Source: Lentimonas sp. CC4 (lineage in GTDB: Bacteria > Verrucomicrobiota > Verrucomicrobiia > Opitutales > Coraliomargaritaceae). Taken from it: DNA of 64,000 nt. Made by a program: the position numbers and the translations under genes. Below the pieces are notes generated by a model. It was not told the origin of the DNA. It worked only from the letters and a program-made list of their open reading frames with translations, and did not search any database. Each line of letters opens with the position of its first letter. Within the stretch, counting starts at the first letter, position 1. Positions 42,110 to 51,870 of the stretch are shown here, piece by piece. Location: NCBI RefSeq assembly GCF_902728235.1, contig NZ_CACVBO010000002.1:248001-312000 (forward strand), given 5' to 3'.

Positions 42110-44314
42110 ATGAAAATCAAATCGCTCCTCATTGCATTATTTTCAGTGGTGCAGTCCTCCGCCTTATTTGGCATCGATATCCATGTTTCACCAAGAGGTG
42201 AGATTGATTCACTCAGGGAGGCTCGCGATGCTGTTCGTGAACTGCGTGCAGGCGGCGAACGTGGAAATGTCGATGTGGTGATTGCCGGCGGCACCTACAC
42301 TTTGGATGCAACTTTGATCTTCGGGCTTGAAGACTCCGCACCAGCGGGTGCGGTGACTCGTTATCGAGCAGGCGAGGGCGCACTGCCCGTTATCAGCGGT
42401 GGTCGGGTGATCGACAATTGGAAGCAGTCTAACTTGGCTGGTGGCAAGATTTGGGTCGCCGAGGTGCCTTGGGCGAAGGGCGACGCGTATTTTCATGCCT
42501 TGTTCGATGGCAGTGAGTTGCTGCAACGCGCGCAATCCGATGAGATCGTGATCGGTAACAAAAATAACAATCGCACTTATGCGAGCATTCCCGAGCAACG
42601 TATCGAGTTTCTGTATGAAGCGGGCGATTTGAAAATGTGGGATAACATGGAGGACATCGAGCTGTTCGGTAGCCCCAGTCCGAAGTGGATGGTCAATTAC
42701 CTCCCGATCGCATCGCTGAACCCGAAGACTTTGGAAGGGCGATTGGCGTTCCCTGCGACCTATCGTATGCGCGGGAAGTTCGTGATCGAGAACTGTATTG
42801 ATCACCTTGATACGCCGGGAGAATGGGTGCTGAACTCGCAAGAGGGCAAACTCTACTATTGGCCGAAGTCGGGTCAGCCAAGCGATCAAATCATCGCCCC
42901 TGCGTTGGACGAATTGATCCGCGTGGAGGGCATCACAGATTCTTCGCTTGCAGGAACCAACGACCAACCCGTCGAAGGCATCGTCTTTCAAGGACTTCAG
43001 TTTTCCTACGCTGATCGCCAGAAATGGACGGCAGAGGACAAGGGCATCCAGCACGACTGGAATATGTGGGACAAGGCCAACGGACTGATTCGTTTTCGCG
43101 GAGCCAAGAACTGTGTCGTGACGGACTGTGTTTTTACCGATAGCGGTAGTGACGGTGTGCGCTTGGATCTGTTTGCTCAGAACATCACGGTCGAAAACTC
43201 CACGTTTACTAATTTGGGTGGCACCGGCGTCTTACTCGCCGGCTACGGCCCTGGGAAAAAGGACGTGAACAAGGGTAATACGATCCGTAATAATGAGATC
43301 ACATTGGTGGGTAGCCTCTTTTTGCACTCTCCTGGGGTTTTCGTCTGGCAGAGTGGGCATAATACGATCGCTCACAATCACATCCACGATCTCGCCTATA
43401 GCGGCATGGTAATTTCCGGTGTGCGCCGGCGTTTCTTTGGTCCGACCTTTGAGCAAATGGGGAAGAAGAATCCTTATACTAAATGGCTGTTTGCCAAAGA
43501 CACACGCGAGCACTCTAGCACGATCCGCTGGGAGGAGATCACGCTGGGCGACGACATCCAAGACTGGAACAATTACGAGCCTTACATGCATGCACGAGAC
43601 AACGTGATCGAATTCAATGAGATTCACGATTGCCTCAAGCTCCTCCACGACGGCAACTGCATTTACCTCTCTGGTGATGGGGACAACAATATTGTCCGCT
43701 ACAATGTGACCTATAATCACCCACAAGGCTCTATGATCCGCACGGATGATGACAGTCATGGCAATATCGTGCAGGGCAATTTGATGTTCGGCACAATGGG
43801 CAATCAGGGTGTCACAATCAAAGGTCTCAACACTGCGACCGGAAATATTTTTGTGAACTGCCAACTCTTGACAGGTGGGGCGGGCAATACCGTCGATCCG
43901 GATTCAAATTTGTCGCACAATGTTTTTTACCACACAGACACGGCATTTGCCAACGGCTTTCACTACGGGTTGAAAGGCGTTAAAGAAGGCTTGGATTACA
44001 ATCTCTACTTCCACGAAGGCGGTAAGGGGCAGGCGCTGCTGGAAGCGCAGAAAAAGGGAAGCCGCACAAAGGTAATTGATCAAAATAGTGTGATGGGCGA
44101 CCCCCTGTTTATTGACCACGTCCATGGTGATTTCGGTTTCAAGCAGGGTTCGCCAGCATTCGAACTGGGGATTGAGCCACTGACCTTGGAGATGGTTCAA
44201 CAAATGGGCACGCTTGATGATCCATTCTTGAAACGCTTTTCCAATAAAGTGCCGATGCATTTTAAGCATACGGTCAGGAATCGTAAGGGTAAGAACTCGG
44301 AGTTAAAGCTATGA
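42110..44314 (+). CDS. Right-handed beta-helix glycoside hydrolase, GH141-like
   Basis: 734 residues. The signal peptide is LLIALFSVVQSSALFG (about 20). The parallel beta-helix has DIHVSPRGEIDSLREARDA, VDVVIAGGTYTLD, FRGAKNCVVTDCVFTDSGSDG, NSTFTNLGGTGVLLAGYGPGKKD and WQSGHNTIAHNHIHDLAYSG. It matches the protein at 12492-14738 along its length, including LLAGYGPG.KDVN and HSPG.(W/F)(A/V)WQSGHN, so the two are paralogues. It overlaps the next gene by 4 bases. Confidence 0.78.
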   Translation: MKIKSLLIALFSVVQSSALFGIDIHVSPRGEIDSLREARDAVRELRAGGERGNVDVVIAGGTYTLDATLIFGLEDSAPAGAVTRYRAGEGALPVISGGRVIDNWKQSNLAGGKIWVAEVPWAKGDAYFHALFDGSELLQRAQSDEIVIGNKNNNRTYASIPEQRIEFLYEAGDLKMWDNMEDIELFGSPSPKWMVNYLPIASLNPKTLEGRLAFPATYRMRGKFVIENCIDHLDTPGEWVLNSQEGKLYYWPKSGQPSDQIIAPALDELIRVEGITDSSLAGTNDQPVEGIVFQGLQFSYADRQKWTAEDKGIQHDWNMWDKANGLIRFRGAKNCVVTDCVFTDSGSDGVRLDLFAQNITVENSTFTNLGGTGVLLAGYGPGKKDVNKGNTIRNNEITLVGSLFLHSPGVFVWQSGHNTIAHNHIHDLAYSGMVISGVRRRFFGPTFEQMGKKNPYTKWLFAKDTREHSSTIRWEEITLGDDIQDWNNYEPYMHARDNVIEFNEIHDCLKLLHDGNCIYLSGDGDNNIVRYNVTYNHPQGSMIRTDDDSHGNIVQGNLMFGTMGNQGVTIKGLNTATGNIFVNCQLLTGGAGNTVDPDSNLSHNVFYHTDTAFANGFHYGLKGVKEGLDYNLYFHEGGKGQALLEAQKKGSRTKVIDQNSVMGDPLFIDHVHGDFGFKQGSPAFELGIEPLTLEMVQQMGTLDDPFLKRFSNKVPMHFKHTVRNRKGKNSELKL

Positions 44315-45558
44315 AAAAAATGCTGACTCATTTCTTGTTTTTATTGGCCCTAACGCCACTATCTGTCTTCGCTGATAATTCGGGCGAGATCAGTTTGATT
44401 TCAGGGCAAACAATCATCCTCACCGGTAAGGTGATGGATACGGATGATAATTGGCTCAATGACGTGAAGGTATCGATGAATCCCGTTGATACGGTTACGA
44501 CGAGTGATCCCAATGGCGATTTTACCTTCGAGTTCGTTTATGATGAAAAAATCAAGCCGAACAAGCGTGGTATTCTTGCGACACTCACCTTTGAGAAAGA
44601 GGGGCATGTGGATGAGAAAATCCGGATTCGGTCCACTGATTTTTTCATAAAAGGTAAGCCACTGGTGGTGAAGCTGAAGTCCGAGCCGATGCAGGAAGGG
44701 ATGGTGGGCTTTACCGCACAGATGGTCTCAGTCAATGCGGTCGGTAAAGAAACCAGTGGCGAGGCGGAATTTCATGTCTATATCCCAGAGTCCGTGGAAA
44801 AGGTGAGAGCCGCGTTCTATCTGTCCCGTCATGGTATGGGCGATATCACACCTCCCATTTTACAGAAATTTGCGGAAGAGGAAAAGGTCGCTCTGATCGG
44901 CATGTATGGAAATCCGGTTCAACGTGGTCTCAGTGATGTCAGCTTGACGGACGAACATGTGAAAAAACTCGCCGAACTGTCGGGGCACCCTGAACTGGTG
45001 GATGCGCCGATATTAACCTTCGGCCATTCGAATGGCACTGGCTTTGCCGCTTGTTGGCCTGCTCAACGACCGGAGAAGGCCATCGGTTGGATATCATTTC
45101 ACCCCGGTTTTACGCAGTATCTGGAGTTCCCTAATACTGAAACAGTGCCTGCGATGGTGATGTTGGGCACAGTCGATGAATATTTCCTCAGATCACGTCA
45201 GGATGAGACGGTGAAGGCGATGCGTAAGACGCGCGACGCGGCCATGTGCACCATGATGGAGGCGGGCGTCGGACATGGCCCAGTCGATCCAGACATCGTC
45301 TGGGACTTTGTCGTAGAGTTTTGCAAAGCAGCCATGCGTGTTCGACTTGGCGAGGATGGTGAACTCAAGCCGATCAAGATCGAAGACGGCTGGTTGGGTG
45401 CGACTTACGATGTCGACGCCGGTGGTCGGCAGCTCTTGGAGATTGCCCCTTACGCGGAGTTTAAGGGTGATCAATCAACCGCGAATTGGCTGATGGACGA
45501 GGAGTTCGCCAAGGTTTGGCAGGCCTATGCTCGCACCGATCATTTGAAAAAGAAGTGA
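44311..45558 (+). CDS. Exported alpha/beta hydrolase with N-terminal regulatory-like beta domain
   Basis: 415 residues. The signal peptide is MLTHFLFLLALTPLSVFA (about 21). Residues 30-125 look like a carboxypeptidase-regulatory (transthyretin-like) beta domain (TIILTGKVMDTDDNWLNDVKV). From about 140 an alpha/beta hydrolase follows, with nucleophile elbow GHSNG (Ser near 236), a possible acid in MLGTVDEYF and a His in GVGHGP. It could be a carbohydrate (acetyl) esterase. ATGA overlap with the GH141-like gene suggests translational coupling and a shared substrate. Confidence 0.72.
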   Translation: MKKMLTHFLFLLALTPLSVFADNSGEISLISGQTIILTGKVMDTDDNWLNDVKVSMNPVDTVTTSDPNGDFTFEFVYDEKIKPNKRGILATLTFEKEGHVDEKIRIRSTDFFIKGKPLVVKLKSEPMQEGMVGFTAQMVSVNAVGKETSGEAEFHVYIPESVEKVRAAFYLSRHGMGDITPPILQKFAEEEKVALIGMYGNPVQRGLSDVSLTDEHVKKLAELSGHPELVDAPILTFGHSNGTGFAACWPAQRPEKAIGWISFHPGFTQYLEFPNTETVPAMVMLGTVDEYFLRSRQDETVKAMRKTRDAAMCTMMEAGVGHGPVDPDIVWDFVVEFCKAAMRVRLGEDGELKPIKIEDGWLGATYDVDAGGRQLLEIAPYAEFKGDQSTANWLMDEEFAKVWQAYARTDHLKKK

Positions 45559-45611
45559 GAGTGTCGAAGCCTCAACTCAAATGCCCCTTCGCTATTAGTA
45601 TCCTAATTTAA

Positions 45612-47135
45612 ATGTATTCCATGAAATCAATTCTAAATAAACTTCTCGTGAGTGGCTTGTTCGGCACCCTTTTGATAAGTTCTGCCTTGGCAGACAAACG
45701 CCCGAACATCGTCTACCTCATGGCGGATGATCAGAATTTCGCATCGGTCGGTATTTACGGGAATCCTGAAGTGCTCACGCTACAGATGGATCAGCTCGGG
45801 AGGGATGGTGTAATCTTCGACCGGCATTACAACACCACTGCGATCTGCATGGCGAGCCGTGCCAATGTCATGACCGGCATGTATGAATACAAGACTGGCA
45901 CCAATTTCGGGCATGGTGATATGACGACTGAGATCTGGTCGAATTCGTATCCTGTGTTATTGCGTGAGGCGGGCTATTTGACTGCGTTTGCCGGCAAGTT
46001 TGGCTTCAAGATCGATGGGCATGGCTACGACGCGAGTCAGTTCTTCGATCTATGGGGCGGTGCGGATGGTCAGACGAGCTACCGAACTGACAAAAATAAA
46101 TCGATGGCGAAATATGCCAAAGAGTATCCGCATTCGACATTGTCGTATGCTGCATTTAGTAAGGACGTGATCGCTGAGGCGGTGAAGCAGGACAAACCGT
46201 TCTGCTTATCCATCAGCTTCAAAGCACCGCACAAACCGGCAGATCCAGATCCTCAATTTGATCACATCTATGCGGGCAAGACGTTTACTAAACCCGCGAA
46301 CTTCGGCCGTGAAAACGGTGCGCATCTCTCGCCGCAAAGTAAGCAGGGGCGTCAATATCCACGTTTTACGGAGTGGCATTACGATACCGATTACGACGGT
46401 GAAATGCGCAAATACTACCAGCAAATCTATGCGATCGATGTTGCGCTAGGGATGATTCGTGAGGCCTTGGAAGCCCAGGGTGTCGCCGGTAATACGGTGA
46501 TCATCTATACAAGCGATAATGGCTACATTTGCGGGGTGCACGGCTATGGATCGAAAGTGCTGCCGATGGAGGAGTCCTCACGTGTTCCGCTGATGATTTA
46601 TGATCCGCGCAGTCCGACTTCCGGCAAGCAGCTTCGCAGCCCGGCGTTGACGGGGAACATCGATTTTGCCCCGACCATTTTGGAACTGGCTGGGCTCCCG
46701 ATACCGGAGAACATCGATGGTGTCAGTTTGCTGCCTCTGTTGCAGGATCCAAGCGCGGACGTTCGCGAGCAGATGGCCCTAATGAACTGTTTCGGTAGCG
46801 GCGCGACCAGTGCGCTGACCGTGGTCACTAAAGATCACAAATATACTTATTGGTGGTATGGTGATTCGACAATGGAGCCGACGGAAGAATTGTTTCATCT
46901 GACCAAAGACCCGCTGGAGATGACAAATCTCGCCCAAAATCCAGAGGCGCAACCTTTGCTGCAAGTCATGCGTAAGAATTATGACGCCCAACTCAAGCAT
47001 TGGCAGGAGCAAGCGATCGCCGGCAGTAAACACGCGAAGTTCGGTGAGCTGTTCGACCGTAATCTTCCATTAGAAAAGAAAAAGGTCAGGCCGGCAAAGA
47101 AGAGTAAAAAGAAAGCGAACGACGACGATGCATAA
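45612..47135 (+). CDS. S1-family sulfatase, CMASR type, copy A
   Basis: 507 residues from the ATG at 45612 (a second ATG at 45621 also fits). The signal peptide ends near SSALADK (28). The formylglycine motif is CMASR (Cys near 79), the Cys-x-Ala variant. [14 protein letters not shown] and TSDNGY are present. The usual GKWH block reads GKFGFK, so the His is lost. The product is about 94-95% identical by eye to copy A' at 56260-57840 from RPNIVYL onward. Its stop overlaps the next gene's possible start by 8 bases. Confidence 0.9.
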   Translation: MYSMKSILNKLLVSGLFGTLLISSALADKRPNIVYLMADDQNFASVGIYGNPEVLTLQMDQLGRDGVIFDRHYNTTAICMASRANVMTGMYEYKTGTNFGHGDMTTEIWSNSYPVLLREAGYLTAFAGKFGFKIDGHGYDASQFFDLWGGADGQTSYRTDKNKSMAKYAKEYPHSTLSYAAFSKDVIAEAVKQDKPFCLSISFKAPHKPADPDPQFDHIYAGKTFTKPANFGRENGAHLSPQSKQGRQYPRFTEWHYDTDYDGEMRKYYQQIYAIDVALGMIREALEAQGVAGNTVIIYTSDNGYICGVHGYGSKVLPMEESSRVPLMIYDPRSPTSGKQLRSPALTGNIDFAPTILELAGLPIPENIDGVSLLPLLQDPSADVREQMALMNCFGSGATSALTVVTKDHKYTYWWYGDSTMEPTEELFHLTKDPLEMTNLAQNPEAQPLLQVMRKNYDAQLKHWQEQAIAGSKHAKFGELFDRNLPLEKKKVRPAKKSKKKANDDDA

Positions 47136-48642
47136 AACGATGAAATCACACTCTCTAATTTCACTGGCATCGGGAGCCTTGCTTTTCGCTGCCATCCACA
47201 CGATCAGTCACGCCGCCAGTAGTTTGTCCGGCACGCGACCCAATATCATCGTCGTGATGACGGATGATCAGGGTTACGGTGATCTGAGCTCGAGTGGGCA
47301 TCCATATATCCAGACGCCGTATATCGATCGCCTGCGCGAAGAGAGCACACGCTTTGAGGATTTTCAGGTCAGCTCCAGTTGTGCGCCGACGCGTGCCGCG
47401 ATCATGTCTGGCGTGCATCCGTTCAAGGTCGGCGTGACACACACCATCTTTCATCGTGAATTGATGGCATTGGATAAAAAAACGATGCCCGAAGTCATGC
47501 GTGAGGCCGGTTACGCGACGGGTATTTTTGGTAAATGGCACTTGGGAGATAGCGATCCGTATCAGCCGCATAATCGTGGCTTCGATGAGTCATTGATCCA
47601 TGGTGGGGGCATTGCGGGCAGCAGTGGTATCCGTAGCAACGGATCTTATTTCGATATGCTGATTCGGCACAATGGGGACTTCGTGCAGACGAAGGGGTTC
47701 TGCACCGATGTGTTTTTCGGGCAAGCCATGCATTGGATGAAGCAACAACATGATGCGAAGCAACCATTTCTGGCCTGTATCTTTCCCAACGCCCCCCACG
47801 GCCCCTGGAGTGCGCCGGAGAAGTATCTAAAAATGTATGAAGATATAGAAGATCCCAAACATCGCGAGAAGGCTGGCTTTTTTGCCATGATCAGTAATAT
47901 CGACGATAACATGGGGCTGCTCATGCAAAAACTCGATGAGTGGGACATGGCGCAGGACACTATTCTGATTTTCATGACCGACAATGGCTCTGTTGCTACT
48001 TCGGTTTACGGTGGCGGCATGCGAGGAGGGAAGACCAGTGTTTACGAAGGCGGCTCGCGAGTGCCTTTCTTTGTTCGTCTACCGGGAAAGATCAAAACGG
48101 ACAGCGATATCAATACACTCGCGCGGCATTATGACTTGTTGCCTACCTTTGCTGATCTGGCCGGAGCGGATGTCAGTGAGCTGGACCTCGATGGTCGAAG
48201 TTTACTGCCTCTTTTGGATGATGCCGATGCTTCGTGGGAGCAACGCACCGTATTTTTCCACAAGGGACGCTGGGGGAATGAGAAGTCGAAGCACGAAAAA
48301 CACCGTCGCGATCCCGGGGCGGACAATAACAAATTTAATTCATTTGCTGTTCGTGACGCTCAATGGCGCTTAACGGTGAACAAGGGAATGGATCGCGATT
48401 TGGAGTTACATAACATCGTGGATGATCGCGCAGAGAAAAACGATCTCAGTCAGGCACATCCCGAGGTCATCGCCGGTATGATGGAGGCATATGGTGCTTG
48501 GTGGGATGAATGCCGTCCATTGATGGTCAATGAAGACCGTGACATCGACGAGAAGCTGGGGGGTTGGGTCGAGTATTTACGAGAACAGAAAAAGACAACG
48601 GGTGTTCCCGATTTGGTGATCCCAAACTTCGCAGCGGAATGA
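47128..48642 (+). CDS. S1-family sulfatase, CAPTR type
   Basis: 504 residues from the first ATG (47128, overlapping the previous gene); the ATG at 47140 gives a neater signal peptide ([18 protein letters not shown]). [16 protein letters not shown] (Cys near 85), [20 protein letters not shown] and MTDNGS are present. It is very close to the protein at 7014-8570, with the same [17 protein letters not shown] loop, so this type is duplicated across the locus. It is the second gene of a sulfatase pair. Confidence 0.92.
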   Translation: MHKTMKSHSLISLASGALLFAAIHTISHAASSLSGTRPNIIVVMTDDQGYGDLSSSGHPYIQTPYIDRLREESTRFEDFQVSSSCAPTRAAIMSGVHPFKVGVTHTIFHRELMALDKKTMPEVMREAGYATGIFGKWHLGDSDPYQPHNRGFDESLIHGGGIAGSSGIRSNGSYFDMLIRHNGDFVQTKGFCTDVFFGQAMHWMKQQHDAKQPFLACIFPNAPHGPWSAPEKYLKMYEDIEDPKHREKAGFFAMISNIDDNMGLLMQKLDEWDMAQDTILIFMTDNGSVATSVYGGGMRGGKTSVYEGGSRVPFFVRLPGKIKTDSDINTLARHYDLLPTFADLAGADVSELDLDGRSLLPLLDDADASWEQRTVFFHKGRWGNEKSKHEKHRRDPGADNNKFNSFAVRDAQWRLTVNKGMDRDLELHNIVDDRAEKNDLSQAHPEVIAGMMEAYGAWWDECRPLMVNEDRDIDEKLGGWVEYLREQKKTTGVPDLVIPNFAAE

Positions 48643-48694
48643 GGGCGACGATTGCCTACAAATAGATGAATCAACGAACCGAAATCTGAACATT

Positions 48695-50191
48695 ATGTGC
48701 AAAAAACAAACTAGACTATTTTCATACGCTGTTGCGCTGTTAGCGACTCTCGCTGGTGTCACTCACTCCTGGGCAGGCGATACGCGCCCGAATGTGCTGA
48801 TCCTTTATGCTGACGATATGGGCTATGGGGATTTGGCAATTCAGAATCCAGCTTCGAAGATTCCAACACCCAACCTGGACAAGCTGGCCGAGCAAGGAAT
48901 GCGTTTTACGGACGGCCATTCATCCTCGGGTATTTGCACCCCGAGTCGCTATGCGCTGTTGACGGGGCGTTACCACTGGCGGGATTTTCATGGCATTGTC
49001 CAGGCGTTCGGAAACAGTGTGTTTAAAGCAGAGCAATTGACGCTGCCAGAGATGTTACAAGAGGAGGGCTATCATACCGCTGCAATCGGAAAGTGGCATT
49101 TAGGCTGGGACTGGTCATCCATACGCAAGCCAGGCAAACGAGGACGAGGTTTTGAAGATTTTGATTGGGAAAAGCCGATTGCCGATGGCCCGCTAGCGCA
49201 TGGCTTTGATCATTACTTTGGGGATACCGTGATTAACTTTCCTCCCTACGCGTGGATTCAAGATGATCGGATGCTGCAGATTCCTGACATGCAGAAGGAT
49301 GATGACTTATGGAAGCCATTGAAGGAAGGGAAGTGGGAGTGCCGTTCAGGTCCGATGGTTAAAGGCTGGGATCCTTATGATGTTTTGCCGGAAATGACAC
49401 GACGAGCAGTTACTTACATCGAGGGGCGCAAGGATGAGACAGAGCCGTTCTTCCTGTATTTTGCATTCCCGTCACCGCACGCGCCGATTGTTCCGGCAGA
49501 AGAATTTGAAGGCAGCTCTCAAGCTGGACCCTATGGTGATTTTGTGGTGCAGACGGACTGGACTTGTGGGCAGTTGTTACAAGCGCTGGAGACGGCTGGT
49601 TTGTCGGATAATACGATTGTTATTTTTACCGCGGATAACGGATCTGAGCATTACGCGTATCCACGCGCGTTGAAATATGACCACTGGTCGTCGGAACCGT
49701 TTCGTGGCGCGAAGCGTGATATTTATGAAGGCGGCCACCACGTGCCGTTCGTCGTTAAATGGCCTGGAGTGATCAAGCCCGCGAGTGTGTCGGAGGCTCT
49801 CATCTCGCAAGTCGATCTCATGGCGACCCTTGGTGCTTCGATCAACCGCTCAATACCGGAAGGAGAAGCGGCGGATTCTCAAAATTTGCTCCCAGTCTTG
49901 AAGGGCGAGGCGACATCCGTGCGGCGAAATATGGTGCATAACACGAATGAAAAAGCGTTCGCCGTGCGGCAGGGCGACTGGGTGTTGATTGCTGCGAAGT
50001 CCGGTAATCATAACGGCAAGCGTGCCGCCGAGTTTGAAACGAAACGAGGCTATACCTCTGGGGGCAACCATGCTGTAGAACTCTACAATCTCCGTGAAGA
50101 TCCGTCGCAGCACAAGAATCTGTCAAAAGAGTATCCAGAAAAAGTGAGGACACTGCAAACCTTACTGAAGGACATCCAGGATCAAAGCTGA
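48695..50191 (+). CDS. S1-family sulfatase
   Basis: 498 residues. The signal peptide ends near HSWAGD (28). [14 protein letters not shown] (Cys near 81), [31 protein letters not shown] and YEGGHHVPF are present. Its motif spacing and the HAPIVPA / GGHHVPF blocks match the sulfatase half of the fusion at 51871-53979, so these two are closer to each other than to the other sulfatases. A GH29 deletion remnant follows. Confidence 0.92.
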   Translation: MCKKQTRLFSYAVALLATLAGVTHSWAGDTRPNVLILYADDMGYGDLAIQNPASKIPTPNLDKLAEQGMRFTDGHSSSGICTPSRYALLTGRYHWRDFHGIVQAFGNSVFKAEQLTLPEMLQEEGYHTAAIGKWHLGWDWSSIRKPGKRGRGFEDFDWEKPIADGPLAHGFDHYFGDTVINFPPYAWIQDDRMLQIPDMQKDDDLWKPLKEGKWECRSGPMVKGWDPYDVLPEMTRRAVTYIEGRKDETEPFFLYFAFPSPHAPIVPAEEFEGSSQAGPYGDFVVQTDWTCGQLLQALETAGLSDNTIVIFTADNGSEHYAYPRALKYDHWSSEPFRGAKRDIYEGGHHVPFVVKWPGVIKPASVSEALISQVDLMATLGASINRSIPEGEAADSQNLLPVLKGEATSVRRNMVHNTNEKAFAVRQGDWVLIAAKSGNHNGKRAAEFETKRGYTSGGNHAVELYNLREDPSQHKNLSKEYPEKVRTLQTLLKDIQDQS

Positions 50192-50269
50192 CCCCCAAAT
50201 ATCCCACTCTCCGCAAGAAACTCAGTAAATACGTGATGTTGAACCGGTCAAATTGATGATAGTCTGATC

Positions 50270-50461
50270 ATGATGATTAGACATCTTCTGACACTTTCAA
50301 TGCCCGTGCTCGGGACGCAACTGTTCGGCGCTACACTGACTAAAGTCGAACCGACCTTGGATTCGATTGCGGAGCACTATGCCAAGGGGGTGACAATTTC
50401 GCTTCCGAAATCCCTGCTGGAACTCCCGGTTGTGGCTTTCGTATTACCCTTAAATAACTGA
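50270..50461 (+). pseudogene. Mini-GH29: N- and C-terminus of a fucosidase joined in frame
   Basis: 63 codons. The first part has a signal-like stretch (MMIRHLLTLSMPVLGTQLFG), then VEPTLDSIAEHYA, matching VEPTWESMAENYA near the start of the GH29 protein at 36357-37883. The rest, KGVTISLPKSLLELPVVAF, matches GGVTISLPKALPEYPVVGF at the end of the same protein. About 430 codons with the whole catalytic barrel are gone. The frame is kept, so a short exported peptide could still be made. Confidence 0.85.
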
Positions 50462-50483
50462 ACCTCTAGATAGATTATACTTT

Positions 50484-51773
50484 ATGAAACACCTCAATAA
50501 TACCCCACGTCGTTCCTTCCTTAAAAAGTCTGCACTTGCCGCGGGCGCGATACTGGGAGCCCCGATGATACTCCGAGCTGAAACGCTCGGTAATGGCTCA
50601 AAAGCCGCAGCCAATTCCCGAATGGGCATCGGTTTCATAGGCACTGGCCTGATTGCGCAAGGGCACCTCAAAAGCTTTGCTGGAATGAAGGATCTACAGG
50701 CGGTCGCTGCCTGTGATGTTCGCCAGTCCAAACTGCAGGATGCGCTCAAGACCTTATCGGCTAAAGGTGCGACATCCGTCATGAGCACCAACTACTACGA
50801 GGAGCTCTTGCAGAATCCTGATGTTGATATCGTGTGCATTGCAACGCCCGACCACTGGCACGCTGCAATCGCGATTGAAGCGATGAAGGCGGGCAAGGAT
50901 GTCTATGTGGAGAAACCGATGACGCTGACTGTCGAAGAAGGCAAAGCGGTGCTCGCTGCGGAGCAGAAGTATGGTCGCATTCTGCAAGTTGGCTCTCAAC
51001 AACGCTCTTCGGCACATTTCCGTATCGCAGCGAACTTGGTGCGCAATGGGAAGATCGGTGAGGTCAAAGAGATTTACGTAAAACTCGGAGCATTCCCTCA
51101 ACCGCCTCAAGATGCGCAAGTGAAGCCGGTTCCAGATGGGTTTGATTATGATCGCTGGATCGGCCCCACACCTTTCTACGAATACACCGATGAACGCGTT
51201 AAATCGCAATACTCTGGCGGTTGGCGCTGCTACTGGGACTATGGTAGCCGCAAGTTCGGTGACTGGGGTGCGCACCACTTCGACATCATTCAATGGGCAC
51301 TTGGTCGCGATGATTCCGGGCCTGTCGAGTTTATCCCTAAGGGCTTCAACGGCGCCGAGCATCATCACTATCGTTACGCCGACGGCATTACCGTCTGGCG
51401 CGACAAGCAGCCAGATCATGGGCATATGATCCGTTTCATCGGAACTGAGGGGGAAGTCCATGTCAGTCGCGGCAAAATTGCCACGATGCCAAAAGAACTC
51501 GTCCGCTACCGATTGACCGATAGCGACATCCAAGTCTACGAGTCTAAGAATCATCGTCAGAACTTTATCGATTGCGTGAAGTCCCGTGAGCCGACGATTT
51601 GCCCAGCTTCTGTGGGGCACCGTTCCGGTAGTATCTGCCAACTTGCCGCGATCGCTGAACGTCAGGGACGCTCGATCGAATGGGATCCTGCTGCACAGCA
51701 GATTCTTGGGGATGCGGAAGCCCAATCCATGCAGGATCGTCCACGGCGTAAGGGCTATGAACTGCCGAGCTAA
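50484..51773 (+). CDS. Exported Gfo/Idh/MocA-family oxidoreductase
   Basis: 429 residues. The N-terminus is a Tat signal (RRSFLKKSALAAGA), as expected for an exported NAD(P)-binding enzyme. The Rossmann fold starts with MGIGFIGTGLIAQGH and continues with VAACDVR and VDIVCIATPDHWHAA. EKPMTLTVEEG is the conserved Lys-Pro catalytic segment of the family. The C-terminal alpha/beta domain includes WRCYWDYGSRKFGDWGAHHFDII. Such proteins oxidise or rearrange sugars; some act as glycosidases with bound NAD. It sits alone between sulfatase genes and starts 22 bases after the mini-GH29. Confidence 0.9.
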   Translation: MKHLNNTPRRSFLKKSALAAGAILGAPMILRAETLGNGSKAAANSRMGIGFIGTGLIAQGHLKSFAGMKDLQAVAACDVRQSKLQDALKTLSAKGATSVMSTNYYEELLQNPDVDIVCIATPDHWHAAIAIEAMKAGKDVYVEKPMTLTVEEGKAVLAAEQKYGRILQVGSQQRSSAHFRIAANLVRNGKIGEVKEIYVKLGAFPQPPQDAQVKPVPDGFDYDRWIGPTPFYEYTDERVKSQYSGGWRCYWDYGSRKFGDWGAHHFDIIQWALGRDDSGPVEFIPKGFNGAEHHHYRYADGITVWRDKQPDHGHMIRFIGTEGEVHVSRGKIATMPKELVRYRLTDSDIQVYESKNHRQNFIDCVKSREPTICPASVGHRSGSICQLAAIAERQGRSIEWDPAAQQILGDAEAQSMQDRPRRKGYELPS

Positions 51774-51786
51774 GGCTCGTCGCACA

Positions 51787-51821
51787 TCGTAGTGAGTCGG
51801 GGCGTCGCCGACTCGCTACGA
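51787..51821. repeat. Tight palindrome of the GTGAGTCGG type
   Basis: TCGTAGTGAGTCGG and CCGACTCGCTACGA pair over 14 bp (one G-T) with a 7-base loop, 13 bases after the oxidoreductase stop. There is no T run. It shares words with the palindrome at 21096-21183, and its GTAG...CTAC ends recall the tandem-array units. Confidence 0.65.
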
Positions 51822-51870
51822 TGGACATTGAGCTTCCACGCGTCGCACGCTCTATAACCAAACGACTTCC

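Noticed and set aside
50754-51785. Long antisense open frame opposite the oxidoreductase gene
   Set aside because: The plus-strand gene has clear family motifs and a Tat signal; the antisense product has none and mirrors codon bias.
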